DNA of 64,000 nucleotides from PRS1 sp965250265 (GTDB taxonomy: Bacteria; Bacteroidota; Bacteroidia; Flavobacteriales; Flavobacteriaceae). This document shows, piece after piece, positions 18,809-27,740 of this stretch (its first letter is position 1; each line of letters begins with the position of its first letter). The notes beneath the pieces were generated by a model. That model worked only from the letters and a program-made list of their open reading frames with translations, was not told the origin of the DNA and searched no databases. The stretch is taken from NCBI GenBank assembly GCA_965250265.1, contig CBDFNO010000009.1:248001-312000 (forward strand), read 5' to 3'. Both the position numbers and the translations under genes were made by a program.

Positions 18809-20362
18809 TTAACATTTTCCACCCAAATATATACAATCTTTTAAATCTTGCATCGAAGTAAAAGCTACTGGTGTTTTTTCATACTTATAAGCTTCGTCCA
18901 ACTCTTTCGATAAGTTGCGGTCGTCCACATTAACGTCAATATCACTCATTTTAAACTGGCAAGGATGCTCGTAACCTGCTGCATGGGTAATTTCTACCAA
19001 CTCTTTTCTAAATGTTTTAAAATATTGAGCTAATCGTTCAGATTTTAATGTTGGATCTATACCGTTTTGCAACCATCTACTTTGAGTAGCAACGCCACTC
19101 GGACAACGGTTGGTGTGACATATTTGAGCTTGAATACAACCAATACTCATCATTGCTTCACGAGCAACATTTATACAATCAGCACCCATGGCAAATGCCA
19201 TGGCTCCTTTTGCGGGAAAGCCAAGTTTAGCACTTCCTATAAATACTATACGTTCGGATAATCCATAATCCTGAAACATTTTATACAAATCGCTAAATCC
19301 ATAGACCCAAGGTAGTGATACGTGGTCTGCAAAACTTGGCGGTGCAGCTCCTGTGCCTCCTTCTCCACCGTCAACAGTAATAAAATCTGGTCCTTTATTT
19401 GTTTTAAGCATAATGTCTGCCAACTCTTTCCATTGATCTAATTTGCCAATAGCAGCTTTTATGCCGACTGGTAATCCTGTTTTTTCAGCAATTGATTCAA
19501 TAAAACTAATCATTTCTGAAACATTAGAAAACGCAGAATGATTTGGAGGAGACAACACGTCTTTACCCATTTCAACTCCTCTAATATTAGCAATCTCTTT
19601 TGTGATTTTTGCTGCAGGAAGAACGCCACCTTTTCCAGGTTTTGCACCTTGAGAGAGTTTAATTTCAATAGCTTTAACGAATGGATTATCATTTACTAAT
19701 TTCTCTAACTTCTCCATTGAAAAATTACCGTTCTTAACACGAACTCCAAAATATCCTGTCCCAATTTGAAAGATAACATCACCTCCATTACTATGGTAAG
19801 GAGACAATCCACCTTCTCCTGTATTATGATAAGCACCTGCAAGCTTAACACCTTTATTTAAAGACTCTAAAGCTTTTGCAGAAAGCGAGCCAAAACTCAT
19901 TGCAGATACATTAATAACAGATGCTGGGCGAAAAGGGTTTTTGCGATTATTATATGATCCAATAACTTTAGCACAAGGCAAAAAACTTTTGTCAGCACTG
20001 TTTGGATGATTTTTTTCAACTTTAAAAGGAATCATTGCATTGTTTATGAAAATATGCTGATGGGCATAAATATCTCTGTCTGTACCGAATCCTTCGTAAT
20101 TATTTTCCTGTTTTGCCGAAGCATAGATCCAACTACGCTCAATACGATTAAAAGGTAATTCTTCTCTATTATTGGCTACAAAATATTGACGAATTTCTGG
20201 GCCAATACTTTCAAAAAGATATCTTATGTGACCTATAACAGGAAAATTATGGTTTATCGAATGCCGTTTTTGTAAAACGTCTCTTATGGCAATAATAGTA
20301 AACACAATAATAAGCCAAAGCCACCACTCAATGCTTCCTAATAGAACCAGAAATTCTTCCAA
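18809..20362 (-). CDS. FMN-binding glutamate-synthase-family protein, membrane-anchored
   Basis: The 517-residue protein has an N-terminal membrane helix (about residues 8-25, SIEWWLWLIIVFTIIAIRD) and then the FMN-binding central/synthase domain of the large subunit of glutamate synthase. Visible signatures include AMSFGSLSAKALESL, HNTGEGGLS, the FMN loop GGEGGTGAAPPSFADH, and the cysteine cluster CIQAQICHTNRC (C-x5-C-x4-C) that binds a 3Fe-4S centre in GOGAT. The glutaminase and C-terminal domains of full GltB are absent, as in stand-alone members of this family, so glutamate synthesis cannot be assumed. The gene starts 3 bases after the M20 amidohydrolase gene stops and is the last of a likely three-gene operon. 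Confidence 0.9.
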   Translation of the reverse strand: MEEFLVLLGSIEWWLWLIIVFTIIAIRDVLQKRHSINHNFPVIGHIRYLFESIGPEIRQYFVANNREELPFNRIERSWIYASAKQENNYEGFGTDRDIYAHQHIFINNAMIPFKVEKNHPNSADKSFLPCAKVIGSYNNRKNPFRPASVINVSAMSFGSLSAKALESLNKGVKLAGAYHNTGEGGLSPYHSNGGDVIFQIGTGYFGVRVKNGNFSMEKLEKLVNDNPFVKAIEIKLSQGAKPGKGGVLPAAKITKEIANIRGVEMGKDVLSPPNHSAFSNVSEMISFIESIAEKTGLPVGIKAAIGKLDQWKELADIMLKTNKGPDFITVDGGEGGTGAAPPSFADHVSLPWVYGFSDLYKMFQDYGLSERIVFIGSAKLGFPAKGAMAFAMGADCINVAREAMMSIGCIQAQICHTNRCPSGVATQSRWLQNGIDPTLKSERLAQYFKTFRKELVEITHAAGYEHPCQFKMSDIDVNVDDRNLSKELDEAYKYEKTPVAFTSMQDLKDCIYLGGKC

Positions 20363-20365
20363 AAT

Positions 20366-21637
20366 TTAATTGTTTAAATAATCTAGAGATAATTGGATAA
20401 ACGTTTTAACGCCTAACAGCATACCACTTTCGTCAATAAAGAAATCAGGTGTATGATGCGGAAAAGCTTCTGTTGTTCCTGGAGTCATGCCTCCCAGGAA
20501 AAAGAACATACCTGGTACTTCTTTTTGATAAGCTGAAAAATCTTCAGCTCCTGTGATTGCATTTATAACGAAGACATTGTCTATCCCAGCAGCTTTTTCT
20601 AGTGAACGCGACATTTGATCAGTTAATTCAATGTGGTTAAATGTGATTGCAGTACCATCAGCAATATCAATTGTCGCTTCGGCTCTATATGCTTTAGCAA
20701 TAGCTGGAACCATTTCTTTCATACGCTTATTTACATGCGCTTGCATATCGTAATCTAAAGTACGTATTGTACCAATAATTTGTGCAGATTCTGGAATAAT
20801 GTTATTTCTTACTCCACTCGATATTTTGCCAACAGAAATTACTACAGCTTCATTGGTAAGAGGCATTTCTCTACTTACAAGTGTTTGTAAGCCGTCAATT
20901 ATTTTTACACTTGCCATAATAGGATCAATTCCTCCCCATGGCATGGAGCCATGAGTTTGTTTCCCAGTGACATTAATTTCAAATCTTTGTGCAGCAGCTA
21001 ATAATCCGCCAGATTTATAAGCCAAAGTGCCAGTTGGTTGACCAGATCCGATATGTAATCCAAAAATAGCATCTACTTTTGGGTTTTCTAAAACACCTTC
21101 TTTTACCATTAATTTAGCACCTCCTTCTTCGCCAACCGGAGCACCTTCTTCGGCAGGTTGAAAAATGAATTTTATGGTGCCATTAATTTTGTCCTTATTT
21201 TTTGATAAGATTTCTGCAACTCCCATAAGAATAGCAATATGTGTATCATGACCACAAGCATGCATCACACCAGTATCAACGCCATTAAAAGTTGTTTTTA
21301 CATTAGATTTAAAAGCAAGATCAGCTCGCTCTGTTACTGGCAAAGCATCAATATCTGCTCTTAAAGCTAACACTTTTCCTGGGTGATCTCCTTTTAAAAG
21401 ACCAACAACTCCAGTATGGGCAATTCCTGTTTGCACTTCCAGTCCAAGTGCTTTTAGATGAGCAGCAATTTTTTCGGCAGTTTTAAATTCTCTATTAGAT
21501 AATTCTGGATTTTGATGAAAATGCCTACGCCATTCAATAACTTTTGATTCTATTTCTGCAATATCTGCATCAAGACCATGTTGAGAAAATGTCAGGTAGG
21601 TTGATAAGATTGTGATGGTAAGAAGTACTTTTTTCAT
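20366..21637 (-). CDS. M20-family amidohydrolase (hippurate/IAA-amino acid hydrolase type), exported
   Basis: A signal peptide (about residues 1-18, ending TFSQ) precedes an M20D peptidase-like enzyme of 423 residues. The two-metal site is visible: HACGHDTHIAILMG (His/Asp ligands), QPAEEG with the catalytic and ligand glutamates, FGLHIGSG, and the C-terminal GAEDFSAYQ plus FPHHTPDF. The dimerisation/lid domain (about 210-330) contains GKQTHGSMPW. Enzymes of this group cut N-acyl amino acids or dipeptides; the exact substrate is not readable. It lies in the middle of a likely operon: the DsrE-like gene ends 10 bases upstream and the FMN protein begins 3 bases downstream. Confidence 0.93.
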   Translation of the reverse strand: MKKVLLTITILSTYLTFSQHGLDADIAEIESKVIEWRRHFHQNPELSNREFKTAEKIAAHLKALGLEVQTGIAHTGVVGLLKGDHPGKVLALRADIDALPVTERADLAFKSNVKTTFNGVDTGVMHACGHDTHIAILMGVAEILSKNKDKINGTIKFIFQPAEEGAPVGEEGGAKLMVKEGVLENPKVDAIFGLHIGSGQPTGTLAYKSGGLLAAAQRFEINVTGKQTHGSMPWGGIDPIMASVKIIDGLQTLVSREMPLTNEAVVISVGKISSGVRNNIIPESAQIIGTIRTLDYDMQAHVNKRMKEMVPAIAKAYRAEATIDIADGTAITFNHIELTDQMSRSLEKAAGIDNVFVINAITGAEDFSAYQKEVPGMFFFLGGMTPGTTEAFPHHTPDFFIDESGMLLGVKTFIQLSLDYLNN

Positions 21638-21647
21638 ATTTTTTATT

Positions 21648-22193
21648 TTAATATTTTATAAATTGGTAACCGTTATTTTGATACTGTATTAATGCAGTTG
21701 TAGCTGAAAGTGCAATTTTAACATTTGGATTGATGTCTGCTCTTGTCATTTCTCTTTTTGCGGCTGATTGGCCGCAAATAATAATATCGACTCCCGCTTC
21801 GGTTAAATCGTTTATAAGTTTTAAGTTAGGATTATCTACTCCAAACTTTTCTTTATAAATGTCATTATTGAGTACATCTTGCCAAGCTTCAGCATGTATT
21901 GTCATCGCAACCTTTAACTGATTTGGTTTCATACCTGCATTAACATGCATATTTAAAAAGCGTGCAGCGACTTCAATATATTTGTTTACAATACTTTTGT
22001 CATCGGTAGATTTATCAACATCAAAAATCACTTTTAACTCTGAATCGACATCTGTTTTAATCTCTGGGTTATTAACTTCGAAAGTCACACCATAATCTTT
22101 AATTATTTTACCTTGGACTTTTATTGCCTGTTGTGAAAATACTGGAGAAATACATAAAAAAATAAGACTAAGTAAAACGATAATATTTTTCAT
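21648..22193 (-). CDS. DsrE/DsrF-like exported protein
   Basis: The preferred start is the ATG at 22193, which gives a clean signal peptide (MKNIIVLLSLIFLCISPVFSQ); an in-frame ATG 33 bases upstream would add a lysine/isoleucine-rich leader with no obvious role. The mature part resembles DsrE-fold proteins of the periplasmic type: KVAMTIHAEAWQDVL, NLKLINDLTEAGVDIIICGQS, and VKIALSATTALIQYQNNGYQFI. The conserved Cys (IICGQS) sits where sulfur-relay DsrE proteins hold their active cysteine, but participation in sulfur transfer is not shown. It is the first gene of a probable operon with the M20 and FMN genes. Confidence 0.82.
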   Translation of the reverse strand: MKNIIVLLSLIFLCISPVFSQQAIKVQGKIIKDYGVTFEVNNPEIKTDVDSELKVIFDVDKSTDDKSIVNKYIEVAARFLNMHVNAGMKPNQLKVAMTIHAEAWQDVLNNDIYKEKFGVDNPNLKLINDLTEAGVDIIICGQSAAKREMTRADINPNVKIALSATTALIQYQNNGYQFIKY

Positions 22194-22331
22194 AATTTTG
22201 ATTTTAATAGCCTTAAAGATATTCAAAATTTGGTAATATGTTCACAATGCTTTGATTGTTTATAATTATTAATTGTTCTTATATATAAAACGCATAACAT
22301 TAGCTAAATTCACGCATTAAAAAAAAGCAAT

Positions 22332-24635
22332 TTGGAGACATTTTTAGATCAGTTAAACGAAGCACAATTAGCAGCTACCTTACAAAAAGAAGGACCTATG
22401 ATTGTTATTGCAGGCGCAGGCTCTGGAAAAACACGAGTGCTAACTTATCGTATTGCTTATTTAATGAGCCAAGGTGTTGACCCATTTAATATTCTGTCTT
22501 TAACCTTTACTAACAAGGCTGCTCGGGAAATGAAAGATCGTATTGCTACTATTGTTGGAGCTAGCGAAGCTAAAAATATTTGGATGGGAACCTTCCATTC
22601 GGTGTTTGCAAAAATCTTACGTTTTGAGGCTGATCGTTTAGGATACCCAAGTAATTTTACTATTTATGACACACAAGATTCTCAGCGATTAATTTCTTCA
22701 ATTATTAAAGAAATGAATCTTGACAAGGAGATATATAAGCACAAGCAGATCTATTCCAGAATTTCGTCCTATAAAAACAGTTTGATTACAGTAAAAGCTT
22801 ATTTGCAAAACCCTGAACTTATTGAAGCTGATACTATGGCTAGACGTCCAAAGCTTGGTGATATTTATGCTGAATATGTAAACCGCTGTTTTAAAGCTGG
22901 AGCTATGGATTTTGATGATTTGTTGCTAAAAACCAATGAGCTGCTAACAAGGTTTCCAGATGTGCTGGCCAAGTATCAAAATAGATTTCGATATATTTTA
23001 GTTGATGAGTATCAAGATACTAATCATTCACAATATTTAATTGTAAGAGCATTGTCTGATCGCTTTCAAAATATTTGTGTGGTAGGAGACGATGCTCAAA
23101 GTATTTATGCATTTCGTGGTGCAAATATTAATAATATTCTAAATTTTCAGAGAGATTATGACGATGTAAAGGTTTTTAAATTAGAGCAAAATTATCGTTC
23201 TACCAAAAACATCGTAAATGCTGCTAATTCTATAATTGATAAAAATCAAACCAAGCTTGATAAAATCGTTTGGACAGCCAACGAGGAAGGTTCAAAAATA
23301 AAAGTAAACCGTTTATTAACTGATGGTGATGAAGGGCGTTATGTGGCTAGCACAATTTTTAAAAACAAAATGCAAAATCAGCTACATAACAGTGACTTTG
23401 CTGTTTTGTATCGAACAAATGCACAATCTCGTGCTATTGAAGACGCATTACGTAAACGTGATATTCCGTATAGAATTTATGGAGGTTTGTCATTTTATCA
23501 GCGTAAAGAAATAAAAGATGTATTGTCTTATTTACGACTTGTAATTAATCCTGCAGATGAAGAAGCTTTAAAGCGAATTATTAATTTCCCAGCTCGTGGA
23601 ATTGGACAAACGACTATTGATAAATTAATAGTTGCCGCAAATTCTTATAACAAAACCATTTTTGAGGTTTTGCAAAATATTGATAAATTAGAAATCAACT
23701 TAAATTCAGGAACAAAAACAAAGCTCCAAAATTTTGTAACCAAGTTGGAGAGTTTTCAAGTGATTAATCAAACAGCAAATGCGTTTGAATTAGCCGAACA
23801 TGTTACAAAAGCAAGTGGTTTAATAAGAGAATTTGGTAAAGATGGCACGCCAGAAGGTATAACCAGAATGGAGAATATTGAAGAACTCTTAAATGGTATT
23901 AAAGATTTTGTTGAAGGGCAAAAAGAATTGGTAGATGTTTCAGATTCTTTAGCCGAATTTTTAGAAGATGTAGCACTTGCAACCGATTTAGACAATACTA
24001 AGGGAGATCCAAACCATGTGGCTTTAATGACCATTCATTTAGCAAAAGGATTGGAGTTTCCCTACGTGTTTATTGTTGGACTTGAAGAAGATTTATTTCC
24101 AAGTGCTATGAGTATGAATACGCGAAGTGAATTAGAAGAAGAGCGACGATTGTTTTATGTAGCAGTTACCAGAGCCAAAAAACAAGCCTATTTAACATAT
24201 GCTTTATCGCGTTATCGTTGGGGAAAATTAATAGATGCAGAACCAAGCCGTTTTATTGAAGAGATTGACGAAAAATATTTAGAAATTATAACTCCAATTG
24301 AAGAGAAACGTTTCAATCCGATGCTAGATGCAAATATTTTTGGAGATGTGCCACCAAATACAATTCGGTTTAAAAAACCTGTGCAAAAGAAACCAGAAAA
24401 ATTTAAAATTAGTACACCTAAAAATTTAAAAAAAGTAACCAACACTAATGGTAATACCAATTTGTTTAACAGTAAATTAGTTGCTGGTAATTTTGTTAAA
24501 CATTTACGTTTTGGAAAAGGAGAGGTTTTAAAAATTGAAGGTACAGGAGCAGATTTAAAAGCAGAAATTAATTTTGAAAATGGAGGAAAAAAGAAATTAT
24601 TACTTCGCTTTGCTAAACTAGAAGTAATTGGGTAA
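22332..24635 (+). CDS. UvrD/PcrA-type superfamily 1A DNA helicase
   Basis: The 767-residue product carries all SF1A helicase motifs: Q-motif region LNEAQLAAT, Walker A GAGSGKTRVLTYR, Ia SLTFTNKAAREMKDR, Walker B VDEYQDTNHSQY, motif III GDDAQSIYAFRGA, motif IV LEQNYRSTKNI, motif V MTIHLAKGLEFPYVFIVGL and motif VI LFYVAVTRAKKQAYL. A C-terminal Tudor-like extension is present (RFGKGEVLKIEG). It unwinds DNA 3' to 5' in repair and at stalled transcription or replication complexes. The start codon is TTG at 22332; the first in-frame ATG would remove the Q-motif, so the TTG is strongly favoured. The next gene begins immediately after the stop codon, so the two are translated from one message. Confidence 0.95.
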   Translation: METFLDQLNEAQLAATLQKEGPMIVIAGAGSGKTRVLTYRIAYLMSQGVDPFNILSLTFTNKAAREMKDRIATIVGASEAKNIWMGTFHSVFAKILRFEADRLGYPSNFTIYDTQDSQRLISSIIKEMNLDKEIYKHKQIYSRISSYKNSLITVKAYLQNPELIEADTMARRPKLGDIYAEYVNRCFKAGAMDFDDLLLKTNELLTRFPDVLAKYQNRFRYILVDEYQDTNHSQYLIVRALSDRFQNICVVGDDAQSIYAFRGANINNILNFQRDYDDVKVFKLEQNYRSTKNIVNAANSIIDKNQTKLDKIVWTANEEGSKIKVNRLLTDGDEGRYVASTIFKNKMQNQLHNSDFAVLYRTNAQSRAIEDALRKRDIPYRIYGGLSFYQRKEIKDVLSYLRLVINPADEEALKRIINFPARGIGQTTIDKLIVAANSYNKTIFEVLQNIDKLEINLNSGTKTKLQNFVTKLESFQVINQTANAFELAEHVTKASGLIREFGKDGTPEGITRMENIEELLNGIKDFVEGQKELVDVSDSLAEFLEDVALATDLDNTKGDPNHVALMTIHLAKGLEFPYVFIVGLEEDLFPSAMSMNTRSELEEERRLFYVAVTRAKKQAYLTYALSRYRWGKLIDAEPSRFIEEIDEKYLEIITPIEEKRFNPMLDANIFGDVPPNTIRFKKPVQKKPEKFKISTPKNLKKVTNTNGNTNLFNSKLVAGNFVKHLRFGKGEVLKIEGTGADLKAEINFENGGKKKLLLRFAKLEVIG

Positions 24636-25256
24636 ATGGCTGAGTTTTTAAAAATCTACCAAGAGAATCCTAATCCTAAAGAGATTAAGAAAGTAGTTGC
24701 CATTCTTAAAAAGGGTGGATTAATTATTTATCCTACTGATACAGTTTATGGATTAGGCTGTGATATTACTAATATAAAAGCCCTGGAAAGAGTTGCAAGA
24801 CTAAAAAATTTAAAATTAGAAAAGGCTAACTTTTCTTTTGTGTGTCACAATTTAAGCAATATAAGCGATTATGTTAAACAGATAGACACATCTACATTTA
24901 AAATATTGAAACGAGCACTTCCTGGTCCATATACATTTATTCTTCCTGGATCCAATACTTTACCTAAAGCATTTAAAAAGAAAAAAACAGTTGGTATTCG
25001 TGTGCCAAATAATAATATTGCTTTAGAGATTGTTCGTGAATTAGGAAACCCGATTATTTCGACGTCTATCTATGATGAAGATGAAATCATAGAATATACA
25101 ACAGACCCAGAATTGATTCTTGAGAAGTGGTATCATCTAGTAGATCTTGTTATTGATGGTGGCTATGGAGGTAATGAAGCTTCTACAATAATCGATTTAT
25201 CTGAAGAAGCACCTTTTGTGGTTAGAAAAGGCAAAGGGAGTTTGGAGATTTTATAG
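24636..25256 (+). CDS. Sua5/YciO/YrdC-family protein (threonylcarbamoyl-AMP synthase-like)
   Basis: The 206-residue protein is a single YrdC-type domain. It shows the nucleotide/threonine-binding motif LIIYPTDTVYGLGCDI, the RLKNLKLEKANFSFVCHNL region, LPGPYTFIL, and KTVGIRVPNN followed by NPIISTSI. TsaC/Sua5 enzymes make threonylcarbamoyl-AMP for the t6A37 modification of tRNA. The KLEKANFSFVC segment in place of the usual KRP-type motif, and the short length, make it closer to the YciO branch, for which the t6A role is less certain. It directly abuts the helicase gene and ends before a strong terminator. Confidence 0.85.
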   Translation: MAEFLKIYQENPNPKEIKKVVAILKKGGLIIYPTDTVYGLGCDITNIKALERVARLKNLKLEKANFSFVCHNLSNISDYVKQIDTSTFKILKRALPGPYTFILPGSNTLPKAFKKKKTVGIRVPNNNIALEIVRELGNPIISTSIYDEDEIIEYTTDPELILEKWYHLVDLVIDGGYGGNEASTIIDLSEEAPFVVRKGKGSLEIL

Positions 25257-25275
25257 TCTAAAACCATAGTGCATA

Positions 25276-25306
25276 AAAAAAAGCCCAACGTTTCTGTTGG
25301 GCTTTA
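25276..25306. terminator. Bidirectional intrinsic terminator
   Basis: Perfect 10-bp stem AAGCCCAACG / TGTTGGGCTT region (25281-25304), with an A run before it and T residues after it. It separates the converging YciO-like gene and OmpA-family gene. Confidence 0.9.
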
Positions 25307-25325
25307 TCATAACAAATTTGTAAAA

Positions 25326-26183
25326 TTAATTACCAGTAGATAGATTTTTCATTTCTTTTTCAATCATATCATAAAATTGATCGATTTTAGGTAAAATCAC
25401 TATACGTGTTCGACGATTTTTTGCTCTATTTGCAGCTGTATCGTTATCAACTAAAGGCTGATATTCTCCACGTCCAGCAGCAATAAGTCTGTCAGGATTA
25501 ACATCCAACTTTATTAGTTCTCTAACTATTGAAGTAGATCTCTTAACACTTAAATCCCAGTTGTCTAAAAGAACTCCGCTTTTATAAGATTTTGTATCTG
25601 TATAACCTTCAACCATACATTCAAAGTCCGGTTTGCCATTTACTACCGTAGCTACTTTTCCTAACACTTCTTTTGCTCTAGAAGACACAACATAACTTCC
25701 GCTATTAAATAATAATTTATCTGCAATAGAAATAAAGACAACACCTTTTTCTACATTTATTTCAATGTCAGGATCATTAATACCTATTTCTTTTTTAAGA
25801 CTTGTTACTATAGCTAGTGTTACGCTATCTTTTCTAGTGATTGCGTCTTGTAAGCGTGATATTTTAAGATCTTTTTCTTTTAAGCTTTCAAGAGATTTTT
25901 CAAGGTTATCGGCACCTTTAGCAGTTAAGGTTGTTAACTCACCTTGTGTGTTTATTAAATCTTGATTGGTTTTGCGCATATCTGCAAGTCGTTCTTCTAA
26001 AGCATTAGCACGTGCAGCAGTAGCAGCTGCGTCCGATAGACATGCGTTTAGTTTTACTGTTGCAGTATTTAGCAAATCTTGAGTTTCTTTTTGTCTTGCC
26101 TCAAGAGCTGCAAACTCTTTTTTGGATACACATGAACTTAATAAAAGCATTGTAGAAAGACTAAATAATAGTATTCTCTTCAT
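25326..26183 (-). CDS. OmpA-family outer-membrane lipoprotein
   Basis: A lipoprotein signal (LLLSSC, Cys18) precedes a long coiled-coil region (about residues 25-125, rich in Ala/Leu/Lys heptads). The OmpA C-terminal peptidoglycan-binding domain follows (about 150-270): LLFNSGSYVVSS, VEGYTDTKSYKSG, WDLSVKRSTSIVREL, LIAAGRGEYQPL, and NRAKNRRTRIVI with the Asp/Arg that hold diaminopimelate. The protein would be held in the membrane by lipid and bind the cell wall non-covalently, tethering envelope layers. It is transcribed alone: a terminator lies downstream and about 95 bases separate it from the next gene. Confidence 0.94.
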   Translation of the reverse strand: MKRILLFSLSTMLLLSSCVSKKEFAALEARQKETQDLLNTATVKLNACLSDAAATAARANALEERLADMRKTNQDLINTQGELTTLTAKGADNLEKSLESLKEKDLKISRLQDAITRKDSVTLAIVTSLKKEIGINDPDIEINVEKGVVFISIADKLLFNSGSYVVSSRAKEVLGKVATVVNGKPDFECMVEGYTDTKSYKSGVLLDNWDLSVKRSTSIVRELIKLDVNPDRLIAAGRGEYQPLVDNDTAANRAKNRRTRIVILPKIDQFYDMIEKEMKNLSTGN

Positions 26184-26278
26184 AATTTGTGATTATTTTT
26201 TAATTGATAATAATTGTGATAAAAATATATAAAAAAGATTCGTTTAAATAAGTATTAACAAAACTTTTACTAACAGTT

Positions 26279-27271
26279 TTATAAACTATTAAATGTCTTT
26301 TTATTATTTACGAAATAAGACCAAACTATGGATGTTGTTTGATTGTATTTTTTATTTTGATGAAATATTTTCCGCTGTTTTATTAACTTTGGCAGAGACC
26401 AGTAATAACTAAAATGAGCCTTTATTACAGCTATAAAATGAGAAAACTTTCCTGTTATCAAAAATTGTATTCCAGCCACTCCATCTAAAATAAGTCGTAC
26501 TAATATGATATAAAACACGTGTCCTTTCGGAAGGTTTTTTGTTAACATAAACAACGAATTTCTAAAGTTGAGGTAAGATTTTTTCGGATTGGTATTACTT
26601 AAAGTAGCTCCACCGAGATGATAAACCGATGAATTTCCTACATATTTTAAATCATAATCTAAATTTTTTGCCCTCCAGCACAAATCTATTTCTTCCATAT
26701 GTGCAAAGAATGATTCATCGAAACCGTTAAGTATTTCGTAAATATTCTTTCTAATAAATAAACAAGCACCTGAAGCCCAAAATATATTTATAGAGTCATT
26801 GTATTGACCTTTATCTTTTTCAATGGTTTTAAAAATGCGTCCACGACAATATGGATAACCATACTTATCTATATATCCTCCAGCTGCTCCAGCATATTCA
26901 AAATAGTCTTTGTTCTTGTAGTCTAAAATCTTTGGTTGAATAATAGCCGTGTTTGGCTCTCTTTGAAATGTGTCAAGAATAGGAGTGAGCCAATTTTTTG
27001 TGACTTCTACATCATTATTTAGTAAACAGAAAATATCAGCATCAATATGCTTTAAAGCATCGTTATAACCTTTAGCAAAGCCACCATTTTCTGTATTCTG
27101 AATGATTTGTACTGTAGGAAAATTGGTTTTTATAAAACTTGTTGAATCGTCAGTTGAAGCATTATCTGCAACATAAATAGCTGATTCGTTAGAATGCTCA
27201 ATAACCGATGGTAAAAACTGTTCAAGCAGTACTTTTCCATTCCAGTTAAGTATGACGATTGCTATTTTCAT
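26279..27271 (-). CDS. Family 2 glycosyltransferase (rhamnosyltransferase-like)
   Basis: The protein of 330 residues has a GT-A fold. The N-terminal nucleotide-binding part reads IAIVILNWNGKVLLEQFLPS, then VADNASTDDS, and the metal-binding motif follows in DADIFCLLNNDVEVT. The acceptor side shows FWASGACLFIRK and GFDESFFAHMEEIDLCWRA, the hallmark of GT2 enzymes annotated as rhamnosyl- or dTDP-sugar transferases. A hydrophobic C-terminal segment (YIILVRLILDGVAGIQFLI) may dock on the membrane. It probably builds a surface glycan, but donor and acceptor are unknown. Its ATG overlaps the stop of the upstream HsdR-N gene (ATGA), so translation is coupled. Confidence 0.92.
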   Translation of the reverse strand: MKIAIVILNWNGKVLLEQFLPSVIEHSNESAIYVADNASTDDSTSFIKTNFPTVQIIQNTENGGFAKGYNDALKHIDADIFCLLNNDVEVTKNWLTPILDTFQREPNTAIIQPKILDYKNKDYFEYAGAAGGYIDKYGYPYCRGRIFKTIEKDKGQYNDSINIFWASGACLFIRKNIYEILNGFDESFFAHMEEIDLCWRAKNLDYDLKYVGNSSVYHLGGATLSNTNPKKSYLNFRNSLFMLTKNLPKGHVFYIILVRLILDGVAGIQFLITGKFSHFIAVIKAHFSYYWSLPKLIKQRKIFHQNKKYNQTTSIVWSYFVNNKKTFNSL

Positions 27272-27714
27272 TTATTGTATTTAGGAATTTCTTTTAAAAA
27301 CTCATAACGTTTTGCTTCAAAATCCATTTTACAATAATAATGATTTAATCCGTTCGTTACCATTAAATAATCGGCATTTAGTGTCAAATTATAACGAGCA
27401 ATTTGATCGAAAGTGTTTTGGCTTATTGTAGTTTTTGGCGATTTACATTCCACAATAAGACGAATACTTCCATTTGTATTAAATATGATAATGTCGTAAC
27501 GTTTTCGTAAGTCGTTTACTTTTAATTCCTTTTCTACATTAATTAAGGATATGGGATAATTTTTATTTTGAATTAAATACTGAACACAGTTTTGCCGAAC
27601 CCATTCTTCAGGTTGAAGAATCACAAATTTTTTACGAATTTCATCGAAAATAGAAATTTTATTTTCGCTATTTTTGAATCGAAATGAATATGTAGGAAAA
27701 TTTAGTTTTTGCAC
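27268..27714 (-). CDS. HsdR N-terminal-domain protein (orphan nuclease-like domain)
   Basis: The product resembles the stand-alone HSDR_N_2 proteins of Bacteroidota. Visible parts are KLNFPTYSFRFKNSENK, EEWVRQNCVQYLI, the PD-(D/E)xK-like core YDIIIFN followed by LIVECKSPK (E-x-K), and a C-terminal MVTNGLNHYYC. The fold is that of the nuclease part of type I restriction enzymes, but no helicase, HsdM or HsdS lies nearby, so restriction is unlikely. I favour a GTG start at 27714 (MQKLNFPTYSF), which is where I expect family members to begin; an in-frame TTG at 27741 would add nine residues and overlap the holA start codon. The gene is divergent from holA and translationally coupled to the glycosyltransferase gene. 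Confidence 0.83.
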   Translation of the reverse strand: MQKLNFPTYSFRFKNSENKISIFDEIRKKFVILQPEEWVRQNCVQYLIQNKNYPISLINVEKELKVNDLRKRYDIIIFNTNGSIRLIVECKSPKTTISQNTFDQIARYNLTLNADYLMVTNGLNHYYCKMDFEAKRYEFLKEIPKYNK

Positions 27715-27740
27715 TACACAAATTTGGTGATTTTTTTTCA

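Noticed and set aside
27268..27714. Type I restriction system
   Set aside because: Only an HsdR N-terminal-like domain is present; no HsdM, HsdS or helicase part is nearby.
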